From an uncultured Collinsella sp. (GTDB lineage Bacteria > Actinomycetota > Coriobacteriia > Coriobacteriales > Coriobacteriaceae), in assembly GCA_958415625.1 (NCBI GenBank), contig CATYZI010000023.1, forward strand, positions 1 to 37,749: a DNA stretch of 37,749 nucleotides, given 5' to 3'. The notes under the pieces are model-generated. The model worked only from the letters and a program-made list of their open reading frames with translations, was not told where the DNA came from and ran no database searches. The first letter of the stretch is position 1. Every line of letters begins with the position of its first letter. A program made the translations under genes and the position numbers. Of this stretch, positions 7,876 through 14,693 are shown one piece after another.

Positions 7876-8298
7876 GTGGTCTATATCCCATTTTGGATCT
7901 GCGTCTTTGCCGGCGCGGCGATTGATGCCCGTGAGCGACGCTTTCCCAATGAGCTTGCCGGCGCGTGTGCGGTGGCGGCGTTTGCGGGCGTGTGGCTGGA
8001 TGCGGGCTTAAACACGGCACTTGACCACGCTGGCCTTGCGGTCATCGTGTACCTTTCTCTTGTGCTGACTGAGTCGCTTTGGCGGCGCCTCCGTCAAACC
8101 ACGGGCATCGGCATGGGAGATGCCAAGGCACTCTTCGCGCTTTGCACGCTTGACCCTATGGGCGGCATCGTGGCATTTGCCGTCGCGCTCCTGGCCCTTG
8201 CCCTCTCCTGCCTCTTCACAAAATCGCGCTCCCTGCCTTTGCTGCCGTTTTTGGTGCCGATTTTTGCCATAATCGAGGTCGTGGGCTGCACATTGTAA
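7876..8298 (+). CDS. Prepilin peptidase, A24 family (catalytic domain only)
   Basis: A 140-residue membrane aspartyl protease of the type that cleaves leader peptides of type IV prepilins and related pseudopilins. The two expected catalytic aspartates are D17 in AAIDARERRFPN and D82 in GIGMGDAK. Several hydrophobic helices fill the rest. The N-terminal methyltransferase half of PilD-like enzymes is absent, so it resembles the short CpaA/TadV-type form. The GTG start has GGGAGGT 5 nt upstream. No pilin, pilus ATPase or secretin gene lies in the window, so its substrate is encoded elsewhere. It is followed closely by the dNTPase gene. Confidence 0.85.
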   Translation: MVYIPFWICVFAGAAIDARERRFPNELAGACAVAAFAGVWLDAGLNTALDHAGLAVIVYLSLVLTESLWRRLRQTTGIGMGDAKALFALCTLDPMGGIVAFAVALLALALSCLFTKSRSLPLLPFLVPIFAIIEVVGCTL

Positions 8299-8329
8299 CC
8301 GATTGCGCATCCTTCTTAAGGAGCATGCC

Positions 8330-9577
8330 ATGGCAACTAATCAAGAAACGGCCGTCATTAAGGCGCGCATGGATCGTATTCCCTCGGCGTTGTCGCCCGA
8401 ACTTGTCGAGCGCATTGCCGCAGATCGTGCTTTGGGCTATGTCAACCCGTACCGTTGCGACGATGACCAGGTCATCCGTCGCGTTGATCGAGCCGCAGAC
8501 GAGGCCACGCTCATGCGTCCGGCATTTATGCGCGATGCCGAAAAGATTCTCCATCTGCCCGCGTATGCCCGATATGCTGGTAAAACGCAGGTCTTTAGCT
8601 TCCGTAGCAATGATGATCTGTCGCGCCGTGGTTTGCACGTGCAGCTTGTCTCGCGCATTGCGCGCGATATCGGTCGCGCCCTGGGGCTCAACTGCGATCT
8701 CATTGAGGCAATTGGCTTAGGCCACGACTTGGGCCACACGCCCTTCGGCCATGCCGGTGAGCGATTCCTCAACGATATCTATCATGAGCGTACCGGCCGC
8801 TTCTTTTTCCATAACGTGCAGTCGGTGCGCGTGCTCGATGCCCTGTACGGTCGCAACGTGTCGCTCCAGGCGCTCGACGGCGTGCTATGCCATAACGGCG
8901 AGTACGAGCAACGCGTGTTTGAGCTTTCGGATATGGGCTCCTTTGACCAGTTCGATCTGACGGTCGAGGACTGCATCGCCACGGGCTATAGCGCGATTGA
9001 ACACCTGCGCCCCATGACGCTCGAGGGCTGCGTGGTTCGCATCTCGGATATCCTTGCCTACGTGGGGCGTGATCGCCAGGATGCCATTGCGGCAGGCCTG
9101 CTGTCGCCCGATGCTTTTGACGATGGCCTGGGCGGTGCGTACAACAGCTGGATTCTTACGCACGCTTCCATTGATATCGTGGAGCATAGCTACGGCAAAC
9201 CGCGTATCGAGATGAGCGAGGACTTGTTCAAGGAAATCCGCCGCGCTAAGCGCGAGAACTACGAGAAGATCTATAGTAAGGGCGGTATCGAAGGCGACTC
9301 TGAAGCGGAGCTGCGCGAGGCGTTCGAAAAGCTCTACGACCGTTGCCTGCAGGATATAAACGAAGGCGACGAGTCCTCCTACATCTTTAAGCACCACATT
9401 TCGCGCATTGAGCAGCAGCTTTCCTACTACGATCGTACCTATGCATGGCAGGACGATAAGGACCAAGCCGTGGTGGATTACATTGCGAGCATGACGGATG
9501 GCTATTTCTGCGAGCTGACGAGTAAGCTGTTCCCGGGTCTAAAGTTTCCGCATCGTACCTATATTAACGAACGGTAG
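8330..9577 (+). CDS. dgt: dGTPase-family deoxynucleoside triphosphate triphosphohydrolase
   Basis: A 415-residue HD-domain enzyme that hydrolyses dNTPs to deoxynucleosides and tripolyphosphate. The metal-binding residues are visible as H103 in RRGLHVQLVSRIAR and H132-D133 in GLGHDLGHTPFGHAGE, with NGEYEQRVFE and YVGRDRQDA downstream as in the family. The start at 8330 is chosen because AAGGAG (8318-8323) sits 6 nt upstream; an in-frame TTG at 8303 would add nine residues but lacks a good site. The preference for dGTP over other dNTPs cannot be told from sequence. It may share a transcript with the peptidase gene before it. Confidence 0.9.
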   Translation: MATNQETAVIKARMDRIPSALSPELVERIAADRALGYVNPYRCDDDQVIRRVDRAADEATLMRPAFMRDAEKILHLPAYARYAGKTQVFSFRSNDDLSRRGLHVQLVSRIARDIGRALGLNCDLIEAIGLGHDLGHTPFGHAGERFLNDIYHERTGRFFFHNVQSVRVLDALYGRNVSLQALDGVLCHNGEYEQRVFELSDMGSFDQFDLTVEDCIATGYSAIEHLRPMTLEGCVVRISDILAYVGRDRQDAIAAGLLSPDAFDDGLGGAYNSWILTHASIDIVEHSYGKPRIEMSEDLFKEIRRAKRENYEKIYSKGGIEGDSEAELREAFEKLYDRCLQDINEGDESSYIFKHHISRIEQQLSYYDRTYAWQDDKDQAVVDYIASMTDGYFCELTSKLFPGLKFPHRTYINER

Positions 9578-9637
9578 TTCGTATCTATTCGGTATACTGT
9601 TGGTGAACAAAGATTTTGATGGATGTACAGGATGGCT

Positions 9638-10987
9638 ATGGACGACCTTTTTTCTGCTTCGACGCGCGAGCGTTCCTTTCAGAATGCGCCGCTTGCGGTT
9701 CGCATGCGCCCCAATTCGCTCGACGAGTATGTGGGCCAGCAAAAGGCCGTCGGTAAGGGCTCATGGTTGCGTGCCGCGATCGAGCACGATGTGCTGTCGA
9801 GCGTGATACTGTACGGGCCGGCCGGTACGGGTAAGACGACGCTGGCCCACATTATCGCCAACCATACCAAGAGCGAGTTTGTCGAGGTCAGCGCCGTGAC
9901 GGGCACCGTGAAGGACTTGCGTCGCGTGATTGACGAGGCCAAGACGCGCCTGAATACGTACGACCGCCGCACCATTCTATTCATCGATGAGATTCACCGC
10001 TTCTCTAAGTCGCAGCAGGATGCCCTGCTGCATGCCGTTGAGAACCGTACCGTCATTATGATTGGCGCTACGACGGAGAATCCGTACTTCGAGGTCAACT
10101 CGGCGCTGCTCTCACGTGGTCGAGTCGTGGAACTCGAACACCTTAAGGACGAGGACATTGCCACGCTGATCGAGCGTGCGCTCGAGGCTCCGCATGGTCT
10201 GAACGGTAAGTTCTCGGCCGATGAGGATACAGTCAAGACCATTTGTACGCTGGCTGCGGGTGATGCACGCTCGGCCCTGACGACACTTGAGCTGGCGAGC
10301 GAGATTGCCGTCACGCGTCCCGATACCGAGGGAACGCCGGCGCCGGCGGCGGGGGAGCGTTATCCCATCACCGTGGATGACGTAAAGATTGCCAACCCGC
10401 GTCGTGGCTTTTCGTACGACAAAAACGGCGACATGCACTACGACATTATCAGTGCGTTTATTAAGTCTATGCGCGGTAGCGACCCCGATGCCACGATCTA
10501 TTGGCTCGCGCGCATGATTGATGCGGGGGAGGATCCCAAGTTTATCGCTCGCCGTATTATGATTCAGGCTTCTGAGGACGTTGGCAACGCCGATCCGCAG
10601 GCGCTTTTGGTGGCGCATGCCGCGTTTAAGTCTGCCGAGGTCATTGGCTATCCCGAGTGCCGTATTAACCTGGCTCAGGCTGCACTCTATGTGTGCTTGG
10701 CGCCTAAATCCAACGCGTGTGAGGCTTCGATCGATGCGGCGCTGGCCGATATCCACTCTAGTGGGCTTCGCGAGGTGCCGAGCTATCTGCGCGATCGCCA
10801 TCGCCCGGGCAGCGATGAATACGGTGTGTATAAGTATCCGCACGATTATCCCGAAGGCTGGGTCGACCAGCGCTATTTGCCCGAAGGCTTAGAACGCGGT
10901 GCATTTTGGCAGCCTGCCGGGCGCGGCTGGGAAGAGTGGCGCGTAGAGCAAAGCGAACGCGACCGCAGCGGGAATGCACCGAAGTAG
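9638..10987 (+). CDS. rarA: Replication-associated recombination protein A (RarA/MgsA) AAA+ ATPase
   Basis: A 449-residue clamp-loader-like AAA+ ATPase that acts at stalled replication forks. Residues 20-40 contain RMRPNSLDEYVGQ, the family opening. Walker A GPAGTGKTT is at 60-68 and Walker B ILFIDEIH at about 113-120. The C-terminal half carries the MgsA tetramerisation region, including GSDPDATIYWLARMIDAGEDP. The start at 9638 is preferred over the in-frame ATGs at 9623 and 9632 because AGGA lies 5 nt upstream and the protein then begins MDDLF, as in relatives. A TATACT box at 9593-9598 may be its promoter. The gene stands between dgt and the sigma operon, with about 100 bp before the latter. 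Confidence 0.93.
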   Translation: MDDLFSASTRERSFQNAPLAVRMRPNSLDEYVGQQKAVGKGSWLRAAIEHDVLSSVILYGPAGTGKTTLAHIIANHTKSEFVEVSAVTGTVKDLRRVIDEAKTRLNTYDRRTILFIDEIHRFSKSQQDALLHAVENRTVIMIGATTENPYFEVNSALLSRGRVVELEHLKDEDIATLIERALEAPHGLNGKFSADEDTVKTICTLAAGDARSALTTLELASEIAVTRPDTEGTPAPAAGERYPITVDDVKIANPRRGFSYDKNGDMHYDIISAFIKSMRGSDPDATIYWLARMIDAGEDPKFIARRIMIQASEDVGNADPQALLVAHAAFKSAEVIGYPECRINLAQAALYVCLAPKSNACEASIDAALADIHSSGLREVPSYLRDRHRPGSDEYGVYKYPHDYPEGWVDQRYLPEGLERGAFWQPAGRGWEEWRVEQSERDRSGNAPK

Positions 10988-11020
10988 CTGCTGATAATTT
11001 TGTCCCACGTTGCTGCTCTT

Positions 11021-11046
11021 GGCATGTTCGGTCCCCTTTGGGGTAC
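11021..11046 (+). promoter_or_regulatory. Possible SigB/SigF-type promoter of the sigma operon
   Basis: GGCAT (11021-11025), 15 bp, then GGGTAC (11041-11046) resembles the general-stress sigma consensus (-10 GGGTAT/GGGTAC) and lies about 40 bp before the first gene of the operon. Many sigB/sigF operons are self-activating, which makes the position sensible. The -35 match is partial and the same bases can form a short hairpin, GGTCCCC-TTT-GGGGTACC. Confidence 0.35.
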
Positions 11047-11087
11047 CATGAAAAGCGTCTGTATTTCGATTCTTCCGGGAGGCTTGT

Positions 11088-11681
11088 ATGAGTCCCATTC
11101 AAATCGCCCTGCTGCTGCTCGCCGTTGCCGGCGTGTGGGCCATCGCTGAGCTCGCGCTTACCCTGCGCAAGACCCGCAATGTTGTCGACTCGCTCGATAA
11201 GACCGTGAACGACCTCAACAACACCATCGCCGAGGCTCAGCCTGTGGTGGCAAAGCTCGATGGCGCTGTCGATGAGCTTACGCCGGCGCTTGCTCAGATG
11301 GAGCCGCTGCTTAAGTCGAGCAAGACGGCAGTTGATGCCCTTACCTCCAATCTCGTAGAGGTCGAAGCCGTGGTTCGCGACATTTCCGAGGTTACGGGCA
11401 GCATGGCCGAGGCCAGCAATGCCGTGTCGAGCGTGACCGACTCTGCCGCCGGTGCTGTGCAGAAGCTCTTCAATAAGGTGAAGGCTCCTGCAGCTGAAGC
11501 CGAGCGCAAGCTTTCCGCTGCCGCCGAAGAAGCCGAGCAGCCAACCGAGCGCGTCTTGATTGGCAGGGCGGAGGACGAGGCCGCCGATGGCGCAGATGTG
11601 GCTCAGAAGTCTGCATCCAAGCGGGCTCAGTATTACACCTATACACTCTCCGAGACCTCTGAGGAGTCCTGCGATGAGTAG
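11088..11681 (+). CDS. Membrane-anchored coiled-coil protein (DUF948-like)
   Basis: A 197-residue protein of unknown function. Residues 5-24 form one hydrophobic helix at the N-terminus with a short outer segment. Residues 28-130 have heptad-like spacing of Val/Leu/Ala with few breaks, as in a long coiled coil. The tail from about 140 is Ala/Glu-rich and acidic. This resembles DUF948-type proteins found beside stress genes in Gram-positive bacteria. GGGAGG upstream supports the ATG. Its stop overlaps the next gene by 8 bp, so it is the first gene of the sigma operon and may present a membrane signal to the downstream regulators. That role is inference only. Confidence 0.8.
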   Translation: MSPIQIALLLLAVAGVWAIAELALTLRKTRNVVDSLDKTVNDLNNTIAEAQPVVAKLDGAVDELTPALAQMEPLLKSSKTAVDALTSNLVEVEAVVRDISEVTGSMAEASNAVSSVTDSAAGAVQKLFNKVKAPAAEAERKLSAAAEEAEQPTERVLIGRAEDEAADGADVAQKSASKRAQYYTYTLSETSEESCDE

Positions 11682-12051
11682 CGAAGCAACCTGCCCCATC
11701 ACGCTGACCGTTGCCGGCGACCCTCGTCTCGCTCGCCTTGTGCGCATGACGGCAGCCAACGTTGGTGCCCTGTGTTCCATGTCTGTCGATCGCATCGAGG
11801 ACATCCGCATGGCTGCCGAGGAAGCCTTTATCTTTGGCTGCACGGCTGTTGATTCCGACGACATCTCAATCAAATTCGATGTCGATGAATCTCACGTTGG
11901 CATGACCTTTACCTTTGGCGATCAGGCCACTGTCGACGAGGATGACCAGGCTGCTGTTTATGCCGAGCTTATTTTGGCGAGCGTGTGCGACTCCTACGAA
12001 AAGACTGCGGCGCCCCTGACGCTTTCCCTCGACCTCAAGGCGGATATCTAA
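11674..12051 (+). CDS. Degenerate RsbW/SpoIIAB-like anti-sigma candidate
   Basis: A 125-residue cytoplasmic protein directly before a SigB/SigF-type sigma gene, where an RsbW-family anti-sigma kinase normally sits. Residues 8-57 (ITLTVAGDPRLARLVR through RIEDIRMAAEEAFIFG) align in pattern with the start of the RsbW fold, and E50 matches the conserved N-box Glu. The Asn four residues on, which holds Mg-ATP in SpoIIAB and RsbW, is F54 here, and no DxGxG box is visible afterwards. It is therefore probably not a working kinase. It may still bind the sigma factor, or it may be a diverged regulator. The start is fixed by GAGGAG 7 nt upstream and the 8-bp overlap with the preceding gene. One base separates it from the sigma gene. 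Confidence 0.75.
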   Translation: MSSEATCPITLTVAGDPRLARLVRMTAANVGALCSMSVDRIEDIRMAAEEAFIFGCTAVDSDDISIKFDVDESHVGMTFTFGDQATVDEDDQAAVYAELILASVCDSYEKTAAPLTLSLDLKADI

Positions 12052-12052
12052 T

Positions 12053-12844
12053 ATGACCGAACGTTCCCGGAGCGGTAAGACCGCTTGGGACAAGGAGAAA
12101 ACCCGCGAGCTGTTTCGTCGTTACAAGGAGACCGGTGATCCGGACGCCCGCGAGCAGCTCGTCATGTCCCATATGAATCTGGTAAGGTTTCTTGCCAACA
12201 AATTTAAGAATCGCGGCGAGCCGCTCGACGACCTCATGCAGGTCGGCTATCTGGGCTTGCTCAAGGCAATCGACCGCTTTGACCCTGAGCGCGGACTCGA
12301 GTTCACCACGTTTGCCACGCCCACCATCTTGGGCGAGATCAAGCGTCACTTCCGTGACAAGGGCTGGAGCGTGCGCGTGCCTCGTCGCCTGCAGGAGCTC
12401 TCGGCCAAGGTCAACCAGGCTACTGACAAACTTACCAACGAGCTGCAGCGTTCGCCCAAGGTTGAGGAGATCGCTGAGTATCTAAATGTGACTGTCGATG
12501 AGGTCCTCGAGGCTATGGAATCGTCTTCGGCCTATACCTCGGTGCCCATCGAGGCTCCTGGTGCGTCCGATTCCGACGATGCCCCCTCGATTCTCGACCG
12601 TTACGCCGACGACGACAATGAGCTCGACTTTACCGATGACCGTCTGGTCATTGAAGAAGCTATTCGCGATTTCTCGCCGCGCGAGCGCGAGGTTATCGAG
12701 CTGCGCTTTGTAAAGGGCATGACCCAGATCGAAATCGCCAAGAAGCTTGGTATCTCGCAGGTGCAGGTCTCGCGCCTGCTGCGCCGTACCCTTAAGAAGA
12801 TTCAGGACAAGATCGATCCCGACGGAGTGATGGTTCGTTCATGA
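12053..12844 (+). CDS. SigB/SigF/SigG-family RNA polymerase sigma factor
   Basis: A 263-residue group 3 sigma factor that directs RNA polymerase to alternative promoters. Region 2 is clear: DLMQVGYLGLLKAIDRFDP, then FTTFATPTILGEIKRHFRDK and WSVRVPRRLQEL, the hallmark of the SigB/SigF/SigG group. Region 3 follows at about 115-160. Region 4 has a helix-turn-helix in TQIEIAKKLGISQVQVSRL before the conserved RRTLKKI. An acidic linker (DSDDAPS...DDDNELDFTDD) separates regions 3 and 4 and is somewhat longer than usual. It is the third gene of a tightly spaced operon and its stop overlaps the permease ATG (ATGA). Whether it governs general stress, envelope stress or another program cannot be read here; these bacteria do not form spores as far as I know. 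Confidence 0.93.
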   Translation: MTERSRSGKTAWDKEKTRELFRRYKETGDPDAREQLVMSHMNLVRFLANKFKNRGEPLDDLMQVGYLGLLKAIDRFDPERGLEFTTFATPTILGEIKRHFRDKGWSVRVPRRLQELSAKVNQATDKLTNELQRSPKVEEIAEYLNVTVDEVLEAMESSSAYTSVPIEAPGASDSDDAPSILDRYADDDNELDFTDDRLVIEEAIRDFSPREREVIELRFVKGMTQIEIAKKLGISQVQVSRLLRRTLKKIQDKIDPDGVMVRS

Positions 12845-14253
12845 GTGAGCAACCCCAACAAATCGACCGCACGCTGCGCGATACCCGTATTTTGACGTTG
12901 CGCATTTGGGCCATCGTTGGCTGCATTGTCATCGCCGCCGTCATCTTTAACCTTATGGGCATCCTGGCGCCGGTTATCGAGTTTCTCGCCGTTGGTTCCA
13001 TCATTGCCTTTGTGATGTCCCCGATCATCAATTGGCTCGAGCATCATGGCGTCGGCCGTTGCATCGGTTCGCTTATCGCGCTTATTGTTGTTGTTGCCGT
13101 GCTCGTCGGTGTCGTTTGCATCTTGTCGCCGATTCTCTTTGGTCAGATCATGGAAGTCCTGAGCCGCCTGCCCGAGCAGCTTCGTGTTGCGGGTGGCGAT
13201 CTCAATGAGATGATCTCGCATGCCAAGACGCTCAACAACACGCCGGTTAAGGAGTACTTGGACGACAATCTGTCATCACTCGTTACCGTCGCATCGAAGT
13301 ATGTGTCTCAGATTGCCGCCGAGCTCGGTCGCGGTGTATTCCCGCTCATTACCAATACGGCATCGCAACTGTTCGTTATCTTCCTGGGCCTGGTTCTTGC
13401 CTACTGGATGGCCTGCGACTACCCTCGCATGCACCACGAGATTTGCACCATCATCGGTCAGGAGAAGGAGACCTCGTACCGCTTTATGGTCGCCATTCTG
13501 TCGCGTTCGGTTGGTGGCTACATGCGCGGCATGGTCGTAACGTCTATCTGCGGCGGCATCTTGGCCTTTATCGGCTTCCTGATCATCGGCCATCCGTATG
13601 CGGCGCTCATGGCTATCTTTACCGGCATCATGCATTTGGTTCCGGTCGTCGGTCCCTGGGTGAGCGCAGCAATCGCCACAGTGCTCGGTTTCATGTTCAG
13701 CCCCATGTTGGCGTTATGGACGCTCATCGTGACGATGGTCGCACAAAATGTCACCGACAATGTGATTTCGCCTAAGGTCATGCAGAGCTCAGTGCAGGTG
13801 CATCCCATTATGAGCCTTACGGCCCTCGTTATTGGTTCGGCACTCATGGGGCCCATCGGCATGATTATTGCCATCCCGCTGTGCGCGGCCCTCAAGGGTA
13901 TTTTCGTGTACTACTTCGAGAACGAGACCGGTCGCCAGCTTGTGGCATACGACGGCGCCGTGTTTAAGGGCACGCCGTATCGCGATGCCGAGGGCAACCC
14001 GGTCGCCGCCTACGACGCGCTCGGCGACGATACCTTCATCTACGAGTCCGAGCTCATCGGCAACGAGACTGTGCCCGAGGCCAAGGCCATGCCCAAGCCC
14101 GAGCTCGATAATCCCTGGATTAAACTCTCGAGCCTGCAGCCCGATGCCACGGGCTTCTTCAAGAACCCCTTCGCCAAGGACGATGACTCCAACACGGACG
14201 ACGATACCAAAACCGGCATCGACGGCTCCATGGACGACTCGGATTCTAAATAG
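12841..14253 (+). CDS. AI-2E/PerM-family membrane permease
   Basis: A 470-residue polytopic membrane protein of the AI-2E transporter (PerM/YtvI) family. Hydrophobic helices are visible at about residues 20-70, 75-105, 165-185, 215-275 and 285-350, with the family block GIMHLVPVVGPWVSAAIATVLG around 260-280. The C-terminal 110 residues are soluble, acidic and Ser/Asp-rich, an extension beyond the core. Substrates in this family vary and include proposed autoinducer export and ion antiport, so function is not assigned. Translation is probably coupled to the sigma gene through the ATGA overlap. Its stop lies 6 bp from the end of a convergent gene. Confidence 0.88.
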   Translation: MSEQPQQIDRTLRDTRILTLRIWAIVGCIVIAAVIFNLMGILAPVIEFLAVGSIIAFVMSPIINWLEHHGVGRCIGSLIALIVVVAVLVGVVCILSPILFGQIMEVLSRLPEQLRVAGGDLNEMISHAKTLNNTPVKEYLDDNLSSLVTVASKYVSQIAAELGRGVFPLITNTASQLFVIFLGLVLAYWMACDYPRMHHEICTIIGQEKETSYRFMVAILSRSVGGYMRGMVVTSICGGILAFIGFLIIGHPYAALMAIFTGIMHLVPVVGPWVSAAIATVLGFMFSPMLALWTLIVTMVAQNVTDNVISPKVMQSSVQVHPIMSLTALVIGSALMGPIGMIIAIPLCAALKGIFVYYFENETGRQLVAYDGAVFKGTPYRDAEGNPVAAYDALGDDTFIYESELIGNETVPEAKAMPKPELDNPWIKLSSLQPDATGFFKNPFAKDDDSNTDDDTKTGIDGSMDDSDSK

Positions 14254-14259
14254 GTCCTA

Positions 14260-14499
14260 TTAACGTTTCTTGAAGTTGTAAATGACAAGAAACGCGAGCA
14301 AAGCGATTGATAAGGGGCCGGCAACATAGAAAAAGAGAATGTCAATTGCGCGTACGGTGTAATAAGCCTTATCGCCGGACATTACTGCATACAACACGTA
14401 GCCAAATGCTGGTTGGTTTGCGTACCAGCAGGTGAAAGCCAAAAGCGTTAAAAGTGCCGCTAACAGAAGTGCATTGAGGAAAAATCGTTTGCTTTTCAT
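14260..14499 (-). CDS. Small two-helix membrane protein
   Basis: A 79-residue protein of unknown family. Two hydrophobic segments (about residues 8-29 and 52-74) are separated by a short polar loop, with Lys-rich ends (MKSKR and NFKKR) that suggest both termini are cytoplasmic. It is a real gene by its excellent ribosome binding site (GGAAGGAG, 6 nt before ATG) and a good promoter upstream. It is AT-richer than its neighbours, possibly a sign of recent gain. It converges on the permease gene with only 6 bp between stops, and no terminator lies between them. I do not recognise a function. Confidence 0.75.
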   Translation of the reverse strand: MKSKRFFLNALLLAALLTLLAFTCWYANQPAFGYVLYAVMSGDKAYYTVRAIDILFFYVAGPLSIALLAFLVIYNFKKR

Positions 14500-14525
14500 G
14501 GATCGCTCCTTCCGGGTGACTCTTA

Positions 14526-14554
14526 TATTTAATTCTACAGCAGCCCTTTTTCAA
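14526..14554 (-). promoter_or_regulatory. Promoter of the small membrane-protein gene
   Basis: On the minus strand TTGAAA (14554-14549), a 17-bp spacer and TAAATA (14531-14526) give a good housekeeping promoter, about 27 bp before the start codon, in the most AT-rich part of the region. Confidence 0.55.
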
Positions 14555-14591
14555 AGGATCGTACAGTACTAAATAACGTGCACTTTCGCTG

Positions 14592-14621
14592 GAGGGTCGC
14601 TGTTTGGCGGCCCTCTTTTTT
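14592..14621 (+). terminator. Intrinsic terminator upstream of alaS
   Basis: GAGGGTCGC (14592-14600) pairs with GCGGCCCTC (14607-14615), 9 bp with one G-T pair, directly followed by six T. On the + strand the last gene before it is the permease, ending at 14253. Transcripts of the sigma operon would therefore run antisense through the small membrane-protein gene before stopping here. Alternatively it attenuates an unseen transcript starting near 14560. Confidence 0.8.
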
Positions 14622-14647
14622 GCACTTGCGCGGCGGGATGGTAATAT
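14620..14647 (+). promoter_or_regulatory. alaS: Promoter of alaS
   Basis: TTGCAC (14620-14625), 16 bp, TAATAT (14642-14647) is a good sigma-70-type promoter about 40 bp before the alaS start. Its -35 box overlaps the last two T of the preceding terminator, so upstream transcription is insulated from alaS. Confidence 0.6.
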
Positions 14648-14693
14648 CGTTACGTTTGAACTGTTTCGATGTAAAACCGAGGAGATTCCCTCT

